Position numbers and translations under genes: made by a program. The notes below the pieces were generated by a model, which saw nothing but the letters and a program-made list of their open reading frames with translations, did not search any database and was not told where the DNA came from. A DNA stretch of 64,000 bases from Blastocystis sp. Blastoise (lineage: Eukaryota > Sar > Bigyra > Opalinata > Blastocystidae), in assembly GCA_039096225.1 (NCBI GenBank), contig JBBPEB010000002.1:558001-622000 (forward strand), read 5' to 3'. Below are positions 10,010 through 21,768 of the stretch, one piece after another (the first letter of the stretch is position 1; each line of letters opens with the position of its first letter).

Positions 10010-13000
10010 GTGTTGAAGATATAAATATAGAAGTTCAAAGTATATACACTATTATATATGTATATATATATATAGATTTAATAAGAGTATTGATGAACAT
10101 ATTGAAATATATGTATTTATTTATTTTTATTAACTTTTAACTATTAGTTAATGTCTGTATTTTGTATTAATTCAATATATATCTAGTATTAAATAAAAGT
10201 TATATGAAAAATGTGAATATACTACTGATAATATAGAATAAAAAGAAGAAGAAAAGATTGATATAGTTTCCGATGATAAGAATAGTGTTCCATCAGTAGA
10301 ATCTACAATATCTCTAGTTACTCAAGATATTCAAGAAAAAAATGTACAATATCAGTGAAAGATCAAGAAGTAAGTGAATAAGTAGTATCACTACCAAGGT
10401 AGATATGAAAGAAGAAGAAATACAAATCAATATTAATGAGTCTATTTAAACAGAAATTCTATCTCTACTAAAGAAGAAGAAGAAGCGGATAAGAATACTA
10501 TGAATATTTCCTCTATTCCTGAAAAATCTAAAGAAGATAATAAAGAAACTAATTCTCTTCTGTTTCTACTGAATGTAAATATATTTCTACTAATTAATCG
10601 AAAATAATAATAATAATGATACAAACAATCTTGATACTGCTACTACTAATGATATTAAAACAGAAACTATATCTTCTTCTACTTTTTTTAATGTTAATAT
10701 AGGTATTGATACTCATAATCAAGTTGATATTACCACTATTTCTACTAATAATATTATTATTCTTCCCATTCCTAATAGTATTACCATTGATGTTCATTCT
10801 ATTCCATCTACTACTACTACTGATACTACTACTACTACTAATGCTAATATTAATGATAGTCATAATACTAAACATAGAGGAACATATACAAGAAGTATAT
10901 ATATTATAAATATATACATATATATATATATATATAATTAAATATATATATAGGAGGTAGAGGTTATAAGCCTTTAGTTCATCTAGAAGAAGAGGTATAT
11001 ATAAATATATGTATATATCTAGATAAATATATATAGATACTAAGAATGAGAATAGTGAATCAGTAGATAATACAAAAGGTATAATAATATTATATATCTT
11101 TATAAGAATATTACTATATATTATATATAGATTAATATCTACTGAGAATACAAGTCAAACCGAAACACAAGTAAAACCAAAATAATCAGTGAATACAAGA
11201 ATCAAAGGAACTCCTAAAAGTCAGAAACAAACTGATATTAATAATCCTGATGATGCTACTATTAATACTGATAATAATACAAAAGCTGCTGTTAATACTG
11301 CAATAATACTACTGTTACTACTGATAATATTATTAATACTACTACTACTGTTACTACTAATAATAATAAACATAAACCTTATTCTCATGGATCAAGAAGG
11401 ATTAAAAAGAACTGCAAAATGAAAACAAACAAACGCGTACCAAATTCTAATGATTCTATTAGTGACAAAGATAATACTGAAATAAGTAATAATAATAAAA
11501 AAGAACATAAGAAAAACTACCTTAAAATCAATCAGTACAAATAAATAATACTAGTATATATATATACATTATTATTATTATTCTCTTTTATTATATATAT
11601 AAATAGAATATTTGAAAGACGTAAGAGAGGTGATCCATCAACAAAATATATAAATGGTATATTTTTATTATTATTATAAATATATAAGTGAATATACAAC
11701 AATATATTGTCTCTTATATATAAAGAGTTTATTATAATAAATAATAAATATAACTATTATTATTCCTTATAGACAAGACTAAAAAGTCTTCAGAATCAGT
11801 AGAAACTACTTCTGTTATTCCTTCTATTACTACAGAAGATCCTAAGTCTGTCTTACATTCAAAATCTTCTACTATATCTAGTAATAGTAATAATAAACAA
11901 TTTAAAGCCAAAAAAATAGAAGAATTGTATCTGAATCAAATAGTGTTAATGATGATAATAACGTTGATAATGATAATACTACTATAAATAAGTGATAAGA
12001 ATTCAAAACAGTCTAATTCAGATACTATTCAAAAAGATCAGTATATATATATATATATAATAATAATATTTTTTTTTATGATTATTATTCCTTTCTTTTT
12101 TTCTATATTTTCTTTTTATATTATTATTCAGGTCTGTATTCTATTCATTATTTATTTTATATAGATAAAGTAAAAAATATAATATAATTTATTTATATAT
12201 TTCTATAGATCTTAAATCATAATAGAACAGTAGAAATATATTTTGGAGATGAAGAACAAACAGAGAGAGACGTTACTGGAATAGTATTCCCTGATGGTCA
12301 AATGACTTCTTCTCATATTAATTATCAACGAACTCGAGCTACTTATTATGATAATCAATATGATCATTATTTTGATAATCAGTATGATAATAGTATATAT
12401 TTATAATAATAATATTTATAATATTTATAATAATAATATAAGTATTATAAATAATATATAATAATACTATGTTATAGGGAGATAAGAAGACGATTCGATG
12501 AATACTTCTATGAATCCCTCTCAATCTCAGTCTTATTCTCGTTATGGCAAGAAAATTAAGACATAATAATAATTAACAAATTACCGTGAATAATGGAGAT
12601 AACAATCAGGAGAATATAAATATACATGATAATTCCAGTAATTATTCGATGAATACTAGAAATAATCATTCACATTATAATAGTCGTCATTCAAATCCAT
12701 CAAATTCATGGTAGTGAACATAATTATTATAGAAATACACATAATTATCGTAATAGTATTAATAATAGTATTAATAATAATAGTAATAATATGATTAATA
12801 ATAATAATACTACTACTACTTGTACTACTCTTTCTTCTGTATCTACTCCTGATATAATAATAATATGATGCTATATACTTCTATACCTATGTATCCTTCT
12901 ACTATTCCTATGAATAAACCAAATAATATGAGTAATAATTATATTTATTATGAAGATGAATATGATACAATATCCTTTACCTATAAATGGAATGTCTAGT

Positions 13001-13200
13001 AAATTTTTTATTATATATATTATATTATTATTATATTTATTATTATTATAATATATAGACTTGTAGATGATTCGTTTTACATATGAACGATAATAATAAC
13101 TCTCATATGTATATATATATATTATATAATATTATAACAATAAATATTTATTTATTTAAATTATACATATTTTAATAATTACTCTATATTTAGGAGGAAA
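10010..13200 (+). pseudogene. Decayed micro-exon/N-S-rich gene
   Basis: Short exons alternate with introns that start GTATAT and end TATAG. For example, exon 10010-10039 is exactly 30 nt in phase 1 (VEDINIEVQ). Other pieces encode T/N/S-rich peptides, a basic patch around 10950-10990, the more complex stretch NHNRTVEIYFGDEEQTERD near 12230, and an N/Y/S-rich tail near 12530-12900. Stop codons and shifts break the frame repeatedly, for example the TAA after QVKPK near 11180 and a shift near 11290. It looks like an inactivated relative of the genes at 3616-6742 and 19228-28322. Confidence 0.45.
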
Positions 13201-13209
13201 GAAGTTCGA

Positions 13210-14040
13210 TTAATATGCATATTATATATATTATAATGATATGTTTCTATGTTTATATATATTATTTATTGTCTATTTTATATATCTTTTATTATGTTTT
13301 ATTTATTTATTATTATTAATTTTGTTTTGTAGATATTTAGGAATAATATTATTTATAGAATTCTTTTAGAATAATAGAAAAGGAGTAAACAATAATCTAC
13401 TGAATATTGTATTAAATTATATCCTTTATTATGTCAAAAATAACTTCAATACATTTCAGACATTCTCAATTTATTCAATCACTTATAATAATCTTCAATT
13501 CTTTTTAATAAAACATATTATCAAACAAAAGTTTATAAATTGTAATTCTTATGTTAATAAGTGATTATATTAAATATATTTCTTGACTCTCTATTACCTT
13601 CTTATTATGAATTAAATATTGTTATATGAATACAACTAATAAATATAGTTAATCGGAATTAAAGTTTGTTAAAATAACTATTTTTTTGTTCTATTTAGTC
13701 CGGAAATATGTTGTGATTAAACAGTTAAGATTAATAGACACATAATACATTTATAAATCAATACTACATTCAAATAGACTTTTTAGAAGAGAAAAGGGAA
13801 AATTTTAAAATGTTTTAACCCCTGGAAACCAAGATTTTCTAAAGACTTTTATTATACAAAAAATAAATTGTAAGGGGGAATTTCTCTTTGTTTTTAAGAT
13901 TCATTATTTTCACATATTTATTTTTATTTTTATTTATTTTTCAGATATATTTTATATATTATAAAATGTATATAATTTTTTTTATTTGCTTTATACTCTA
14001 TAGGCTTTATGGTGTGTCAAAATGATTTCAAATAGGTCGT
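13210..14040. other. A+T-rich spacer, no gene seen
   Basis: I see no convincing exon, repeat boundary or RNA gene here, only poly-T tracts and low-complexity sequence. Confidence 0.4.
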
Positions 14041-14660
14041 AATTGGTCTTCGTTTTTTAAGGTATGTTTCTTCTTCTTTTATTTTATTCTATTTAGTTAT
14101 CCTATGAGTTGTAGAGTATGGACCAGAAGGAATCCCGTGTTGCTGAAGGTATTTATTTTTACATTCTCTTAGTTATTTTTATTTATTGTCTTATATAGGT
14201 TCAACTGTTGTCTAAGGTCTCCTTGGTCCTTGATTATCTGATTTTAAAGGTATATATTGTTTTTATTTTTTTTTGCAATTAACTATTTGTCTCTTTATAT
14301 AGGTTCTAGGTGTTATCAGTGGTTCCCGTTGGTCAATAACTGCTTAGTGGTTGAAGGTATATTGTTATATTATATATATATATTTTTACATTCTGTTTTT
14401 ATAGTGTTTGCTTTTCTCTCTCAGCTGTCCAAAGGTGATACATAAAGGTATATATTTATATATTGTCTATATTATTATTAGTTCTATCATTTACATATAT
14501 ATAGTCATCCAAAATGATATCAAATTAATCAAAAATAGCACAAATAATTATTATTTTCTTATCTTTCTTGCTATTTTAATTATTATATATTATTTATTTG
14601 TCTTTTGTTATTATATTGTTTATTATCATTCACACAACGATTCAATAAATTGAAAAAAAT
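14041..14660 (+). pseudogene. String of about 50-nt exons, probably decayed gene
   Basis: Putative exons at 14097-14148, 14199-14249, 14303-14356 and 14405-14447 each end in AAG before GTAT and follow TATAG-type acceptors. Introns are about 48-56 nt. The first, second and fourth can be read open (for example VQLLSKVSLVLDYLILK), but the third contains an in-frame TAG. The pattern is regular enough to be real gene structure, now broken or non-coding. Confidence 0.35.
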
Positions 14661-14799
14661 GACGTTTCTAAAAGAATTCTGAACGAATGATAAGAAAGAC
14701 CATATCCGACAAAAATGACCTAATTTTTGGCTACTCTTTTCGCCTGGCTGAAAAAAATCTTAAATTTTAACAAGCAATAATTTGGATGTAATCGCGAAA

Positions 14800-15245
14800 T
14801 TGTTTCATGGAAATGACCTGATAGTGCAAACAGATATCCACTCATTCTCGTCTTTAAAATGACTTGAATGGTTTAATTAGTGGCAATTTTTGTCTAAATG
14901 TGTAATTTAAAGTCCAAATATTTTTATTAAGAGTGAAATGATTTCGATATCTCTTCGACCTTTTTATTTTAAAAATTTGTTCAAATAATTTATAAATATA
15001 AACAGATAAAATAAATCCTGTAACGTTTAAAAATTAATAAAATAAAAAATGTTGACAGAACACGCAATTGAAGTTTTTTATTAATTTTTCAACATGTCAA
15101 AAACAGGTTTTAATGACTTTTAGGATGGTTTCATAAGTTATCATGATGATCCAGATAGTTTTCATTAAAATTCAAAAGGGTCAAAAGAGAATGTGTCCGA
15201 TATCTCAAAACTTCGTGGATCTATTTTTTTAAAACTTAATATATT
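14800..15245 (-). mobile_element. Helitron B internal fragment
   Basis: This 450-bp stretch aligns with 8870-9290 and with the plus-strand copies at about 22440-22830 and 49510-49920. It includes the block GATATCTCTTCGACC and a GATGATCCAGATAG-like block. Neither Helitron terminus is present. Confidence 0.65.
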
Positions 15246-15249
15246 AATA

Positions 15250-18060
15250 TCCTTAATTTAGTTCTGCAAAAGTACGGTGTCTCACACACTTTCACTATTA
15301 TTGACTTTGTTATTAACTTTTATAAAATAAAAGTAACATCATAAAAACAGGAACACAATTCTAAAAATGACTGTTAAAGAAAATTTTCGAAAACTCTAAA
15401 TTTCTGGCTAAAAAACGCAAAAAACCATTTTCGCACAAAATTTTAACCAAAATTATTGGATTATTTTTATTTTATCCAATATTCTTCATTTTTATAAAAA
15501 CATTTATTTTTTGTTTTTCATTTTTTATTGTTTTCTTATTTTTCCTATATCTACTTACATTCTTTATATTTATTTTTATAAAATTAACTTTTATTGACGA
15601 GTTAGTCTAATGAATAGTTTTGACGGGTAAATTTGTTTATATTTAGAACTTGACAACATATCAATACATACATCACTAACTTTAAACTCTAAAAACATTT
15701 CATATGCAATGATAATGACCTCAACTACTCCTAAACAACAATAAATCTTTTAAATAACGACAAAAGACAAACTGATATCCAACACATTCCTTCTTTATAA
15801 ACTTATTTGAGCTTTAATGTATTTATTTAACTCTATATCCGTCATAAATATGTTTTATATTTTAATAATATGTTTTAAAAGAGAAATATTTGTTTATAAA
15901 AATTTTTCATCTTTGATACCCAATTTTGTTATCATCAGATCTCAGTCAATATTCAACATATAATAAAAATAAAAACATATGTGTAAACAAGACAACCCAA
16001 ATGTCATCCGTTTTTTATATTTTTGTTTAATATTTAATACTGACCGAGATATGTTAATTTATATGAAAAACATAAAATTGAAATTTTTCTAAAAATGGTA
16101 TATTTTGTGATCATCAGTTCTCAGTCAATATTTTATAAAATAAAAAGGTTAAAGGTTATTTAGATATTAGACAACTTAAATGTCATCCATTTTTGTCACT
16201 TTTTCAAAATATTAAAAAATGAAGTCACAGGAGACAATAGTTGAACTCAATAAAAAAATGACGTTCGAAAATTTTGTTAAAATTTTATCATTTGTTTGTT
16301 GTCAATAATTTCATCATTTATAAATATATTTGATATTTGACTCTATATTGAATCACTAAATACCAAAATAAACATATTTAATTATTTTTTATTGTTTTTA
16401 AAAGACTTTGACTACAGATCACCAGACAATGTTAACTTATTAAACTCTTATAACGTTTAAATTAGTGTTTAGAACCACTCATGGATACTATATATCACTT
16501 ATTTACAAAAGTTAAGTAAACATGTTGAACTGATACAGACAATGTTTGTTTTAAAAAGTAAGTTATGAGTCATTATGAGTATAAAATGTCATAAATAAGC
16601 TTTAAATAAATAAATTTGTTTTTAATTGTCTTTAATTAGTGAAATAAATCGTTTAAAAGAAGAAAGCATTTTTGATACTATAGTTTATTTTGACAATTTC
16701 TCCATCAATATTAATTTAAATAAAATAAATAAAACTTATATATAAACTAGATAACATATAGTTTATATATTTATAAAAATAATCTCAAAATATAGAATAA
16801 CCTTTGAGAAAAAAAATTATATATGCAAAACATAAAAATTATTTTTTTTGAAAAAAGGGTATAGCTTATATAATTAATTTCTCAGTCAATATTTAATTAT
16901 TTTTTATATTTTTATCAAATATATATAGAGAATAAACTATATTAACAATATAAGTTTTAATATTTGAGATTACTAAAAAAATGAGTTTAGTAGAGTCAAT
17001 AGTATAACATGTTAAAAAACTGAAAATTGAAAAATCATTTTTCTAAAAATTTTCCGAAAGTTGACAAATCAAATTCATATTTGACAAATAATTTTTACAT
17101 ATTTGATAACTAGACCTTATGTGTATTGCATATTTAAGAAAATTAGTCAAAAATAAGTTAGACGAGTGAATGAGTAAATGGAAATGTTGACTCATAATTT
17201 GTTTTAAAATAGTTGTATGTGTCATAAACAATATGGCGACTAAATTATACAAATATCAGTCATTATATATTAGTATAAAAGTTTAAAATAGTTATAGTTG
17301 TCTGTTTATGTCTCTTAAGCTACGAGATTCAATTCAATAGATCATATCCTATTTTATTACTTAGAATAAAGTCTTATTTGTGGAAATAATTATGGTGGAA
17401 TAAATGCAAAAATGTTAAAATGGGTTTTATTTTTAGAAATGTGAGTATACCACATAGCAGTCGATGCATATGTGGTATTAAATTATTTTAATATAAATAA
17501 ATACTTGGTTCAAGTAAAAAAGTCAATTCATTTATGATAATGTTAAAGCACTTTCATTTATTCAAAATAATTTATACGATAATGTATTAAAACATCGTTT
17601 AATTCATGTCATCATAATAAATTTAAAAATAAAACATTTGGTGTTACCAATTGTTAGATTGTCTTTAATAATGTTAACAAAATGTAATTGTTGTTAATCA
17701 CCTTATTTTATATTGTTTAGTGTTATCTTTCTACTTGATCATATTTTTATATAACGATGTATAAATGAATTATGACTTTTTATATTTGAGATTCATTCAT
17801 TTTTATCAATATGTTTATTTAATCACTTATTAATCGTATTGTATATATTCTTTTAACTAAAAGAAATAATGGTCTTTTGGTTACGCATTGTATCTGATCT
17901 TTAAGAATAATTGTTTTTACAGTCTAACAGTATTTGATTGAATCACCTATTGGTGAACAGTTCCATTAATAATCTAATTATTTTAATGTGTGTATAATAT
18001 AGAAATAAAAGAAATAATTACAATAAGAATATATTAATTCTAAATCTATAAAATTTTCTA
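15250..18060. other. Non-coding A+T-rich region with faint internal repeats
   Basis: No gene is supported. Phrases such as AAATGTCATCC and CTCAGTCAATATT recur at about 15950, 16020, 16120 and 16180, which suggests an old, internally repetitive transposon body. Confidence 0.35.
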
Positions 18061-18067
18061 TTGTGTA

Positions 18068-18136
18068 CTCTATATCAGGGTTTGAACCTGATAGTAATTC
18101 TATTATGAATTACTGCTCCCCTATTGAGCATAGATA
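18068..18136 (-). ncRNA. tRNA-like sequence (A and B boxes)
   Basis: On the minus strand there is a D-arm-like hairpin GCTC/GAGC, a long central hairpin with 7-8-bp arms (AGTAATTC/GAATTACT), and a T-arm with a perfect TCAGG-TTCAAAC-CCTGA stem-loop containing a B-box. The acceptor stem pairs over only about 5 bp and the central arm does not fit a 7-nt anticodon loop. It resembles the units at 20188 and 42451, so it is called tRNA-like, not a functional tRNA. Confidence 0.45.
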
Positions 18137-18139
18137 ATG

Positions 18140-19220
18140 ATAAATATATTATATTATAGAAAAATGTATGAATATATAACTACATAAAACAAAGAATAAT
18201 AAATATGAATAAAAATAATAAAAAAAAGAGATAATAATTAAAAGAAGACATTTATATATATAAAAGGATACTAATAAATGAAGTATAATAAGAAAATGAA
18301 GAACTGATTAACTGTTAATCTGAAAATTGATAAATATCGAATTGAATTGAATAATTTAAAAAAACATACTATATAAATGAAATGAGATATATTAAATGTA
18401 AAATGAGAGTTAAAAAAAGAATAAAAGGAACGAATAATAAATTAAAAGTAAAACAATAATAGAGAAAATAATATTAATAAAAGAATAAAATATAGTGTAA
18501 TTAATTAAATCAATAAAAATAATAGGAAAAACAAAAGAAATTATAATAAAAGAAACAATAATAAAATTTTTAAAAAAACAAACAAAAGACTACAATTGTA
18601 ATTGATAAAGTAGAGTTCTAATAATGATTACTTGAAGTAGTGTTTTGATTCATTAAAACAAGAAGATAAAGATCAAATAATCTAAATATAATAGAAAATA
18701 ATAAGAATAGATAAATTAACTGTAATTAATAATACGAACTAGAATCTTCATCTAAGTTGGAAGAAAACGTTCTGAAATAGTAAATAGGACAGGGAAATCT
18801 GAATCATAACAGGAATTCCTTAATCAACTTTGAAATACATAATTGTAGAACAGGAACAACTCAACGTAACCTAAACCAATTCAGAATCCATTTTCAAAGT
18901 TCAAGGACCAAGTTAAATCACTCAACGACAAGTAGTTTGCAATAGTTACCTATAATTAAGACATAATAATCTAGAATAATAATCGAAAACATCTTAAAAC
19001 AGTAAAATAGTAATAGTCAACATAGAAATCATTTAAAAATGTATAAATACCCTTATATAACATAAAATAAATGAGTATTTAAAAAAAAACAAGTTTCAGA
19101 AATTCTAGAAAAGTCAGTTTAAATAATTGTGAATAATTTAAATTATTGTTTGAAATTTTGATTTTCCCCGTTTATCAATAATAATTGTATATGAAAATAA
19201 GAAAAGATCACTCATATTTA
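18140..19220. other. Unassigned spacer
   Basis: No gene was recognised. The part at about 18740-18960 is a little less A+T-rich than its surroundings but keeps no long frame. Confidence 0.35.
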
Positions 19221-19227
19221 GTTATAT

Positions 19228-19977
19228 ATGAATAGCTTTAATAAAGAATATCAAAAGAAGATTCAACAAAAAAAGAAAATGCAGAAGAGACGTTTTCAAA
19301 GTTGGTTTTCTTATATTGTCTTTTTAACTCATTCATTATATAAATATACTATTTTTTGTTTAACTATAGACCAGGACATAAGTAGTCAAAGTACTCTTAT
19401 AGAAGAAGGTATTTTTTTGTATACAATGAAATCTTTCTATACATATTTAAAAATTCTGATCATGATTCCTATTTAGATTCTTGCCAAACTAATGACGGGT
19501 CTTCAGTAGTTATTAACAGTTGTGAAAGTAAATACTAAATATTAAAACCATTATATTTATAGAAAGTAAACAAAATGTTTCCATTTCAGAAATAGATTTC
19601 TCTCAAAAGTCTCTTTGTAACACAGACAATGGTATAAATGGTTTTTAATATCATAATTAGCTTGCTTTTAATATATAAAATATTTTTTCAATATTAAACT
19701 TATATAATATACTATAAATCTATACTACTATTGTTATTATTTTTTATAGATAATTGTTCATCTAAAGAATCGATAAATATTAAAAAAACAATTGTTGACA
19801 AGACTTGTGATAGTATTCCTCTATTATTATATATAATCTTATAAAATAAAGATATTAGTATAGTTGTATCAGTACCTATTCCAGAAAGCATTCCTCCTTT
19901 AGAAAAAGGTATTTATTTATAATAAAAATTTATCTTTTTTCTTAATAAAACATTTCAGAATATTTATATAATATATT
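19228..19977 (+). pseudogene. 5' exons of a micro-exon gene, interrupted at 19978
   Basis: Exon 1 (19228-19300) encodes MNSFNKEYQKKIQQKKK and a short basic stretch. It is followed by exons 19370-19408, 19477-19527, 19563-19631, 19750-19812 and 19852-19908. All five internal exons are exact multiples of three and all junctions are phase 1, giving an S/N/T/D-rich chain with no stop. Exon 7 starts at 19959 and is cut by element C at 19978. The chain resumes after the inserted DNA at 25457, in the same phase and style, so both halves were probably one gene. Function unknown. Confidence 0.55.
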
Positions 19978-21310
19978 ACTAGGGTCACGCCGCAGGTCCG
20001 GGGCCTAACGGCACCGGACCGCGGCTGTAATGAATAATAAGTGTTTAGTTTTTATTCACTTTCTTTCCTTATTATCTACTATATATTATATAATATATAT
20101 TATTTATTAAATATTATCTATAATATGTTACTTATTATTTATTATATATTATATATTATATATTATATATATTATTTTATTAACACTTCTTATACTCTAT
20201 ATGGAGAGTAATAATCATTTGTTGATTATAATCAGGTTCAATTCCTGATATAATTATTAAATTGATCATTTGAATAGTATCTGAAACACTAAAAATAATA
20301 CTTAAAAAAAGTAAGAAATCGTTTTTGAATCATTATATTTGTTATTTATTATTTTAAAAATATATTTTGTATTTATAAATAGTTGAGTTACTGCTTTAAT
20401 TATTATGGAGTTTCTAAAGCTAATAAATTTAGAAATGGGTCACAATGTTAAGTATTGAAAGTCATTATTATGTAAAATCATTTTAAATAGATTATAATAA
20501 GGTAGTTTACACTTTCTTTAACCATTTCATAAAACTAAAACGAATCTAACACAACAAAGTCAACATTCATTTTCACTTTAACGACTTAAACACATAGTTT
20601 TAGAATTAATATTAATAAAGTCACTCTAAAAAGCATTTCTATACATAAAAGTGTCAACAATATCGCTTGTAAAGAGACTTCACCATTTTGATATCCAGTG
20701 TATCAAAATAGTTTTAGACATAACTTTCACATAGTATAGATCTCATTATGTCATATATTACTTATAGTTGAATGTCTTGAATCTCTGACCTAAAGACCCT
20801 TTTTTATACATTTTGAAAAGTTAACACACTTATAGTTAATTTAAAAAGCTTATATTTTAACACTATGCTCAACATAACTCTATCAATACATTAGCTACCA
20901 TTTTGATACTCTTTATAAACATTTTTCATTTGGTCATACACTTTGTCAAGAGTATTTTTGTCCCTCCTTTTAATATAATTCAGACTATAAATAATAGTTT
21001 GATAAATAAAATGTTTTATATTGAATCTCGTCCTTTGGATAATTCATTTCTACATTTTAAAAAAGTAATCCCTTTAAACTTGTTTTTAAAAGTCAAAATT
21101 TTCATAGTATAACAAAAACACAATTTTAAAAGAATAGACTAACTCTTTAAAATTTCTGAACCACTCAAACACATTGTTAATTCACTTGTGAAAAATGAAA
21201 TTCTCTTATTTTTTAATATGTTGTAGAGTACATATTGTTCTATATTAAACAATTTCTATAATTTTAAATCTCTTAATTTAATAACCTATTTTTTCACATT
21301 TCTTATTGCT
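19978..21310. mobile_element. Element C copy 1, left part with hairpin end
   Basis: It begins ACTAGGGTCACGCCGC with a GC-rich hairpin (19978-20027), the same as the left end of copy 2 at 42264. The body aligns with copy 2 up to the ATGTTGTAGAG block near 21235. Copy 2 has a foldback insert next to that block, which copy 1 lacks. The remainder continues after the nested Helitron at 24511. Confidence 0.65.
20188..20256 (+). ncRNA. tRNA-like sequence inside element C copy 1
   Basis: An A-box-like TACTCTATATGG in a D-arm hairpin is followed by a central hairpin ATAATCA/TGATTAT and a B-box T-arm TCAGG-TTCAATT-CCTGA. The acceptor strands TCTTATA and TATAATT no longer pair fully. Compared with copy 2, the central arm differs on both strands in a compensatory way. 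Confidence 0.5.
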
Positions 21311-21768
21311 TACTATTTTACACATAATTAAATATATAAATGAAAGTGGAGAATACAAAACTTAATAATAACTCAATCATTGATGTAATTATATCGCTAG
21401 TCTATATCAGATTAGGTGATAAATGAATGTTATTATAAATTAAAACAATATTAAGGACCACATACTAATAACATTAACTAATTTCAAAATTATCTTAATA
21501 GTAAGCACAATAAAAATTATAAAAAACGAACAAAACAAAAATAAATAAATAATACTAAGAAAGCAGATAATAGAAAGATATTATCTGTGAAAAAAAAAAT
21601 AATAATAATAAACAAAGCAAAACAAAACAAAACAAAAATAAAATAATATGTTAAGTATGCCAACCAAATTAGAAGAACCTATAGAAATAAAAGATAAATA
21701 TATATATATATACCTTCAGCATTAAAGAACTATTCACACCATCACTATATAGATAAAATATATAGATA
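21311..21768. other. A+T-rich segment between element C and Helitron B
   Basis: This stretch has no counterpart in element C copy 2 and no gene. It ends at the A that precedes the Helitron 5' TC. It may be another insertion older than the Helitron. Confidence 0.35.

Noticed and set aside
10594-11422. Leu/Ile-rich frames as membrane proteins
   Set aside because: They arise from (ACT/AAT)n-type repeats read out of frame; the N/T/S-rich frame on the same strand fits the exon pattern better.
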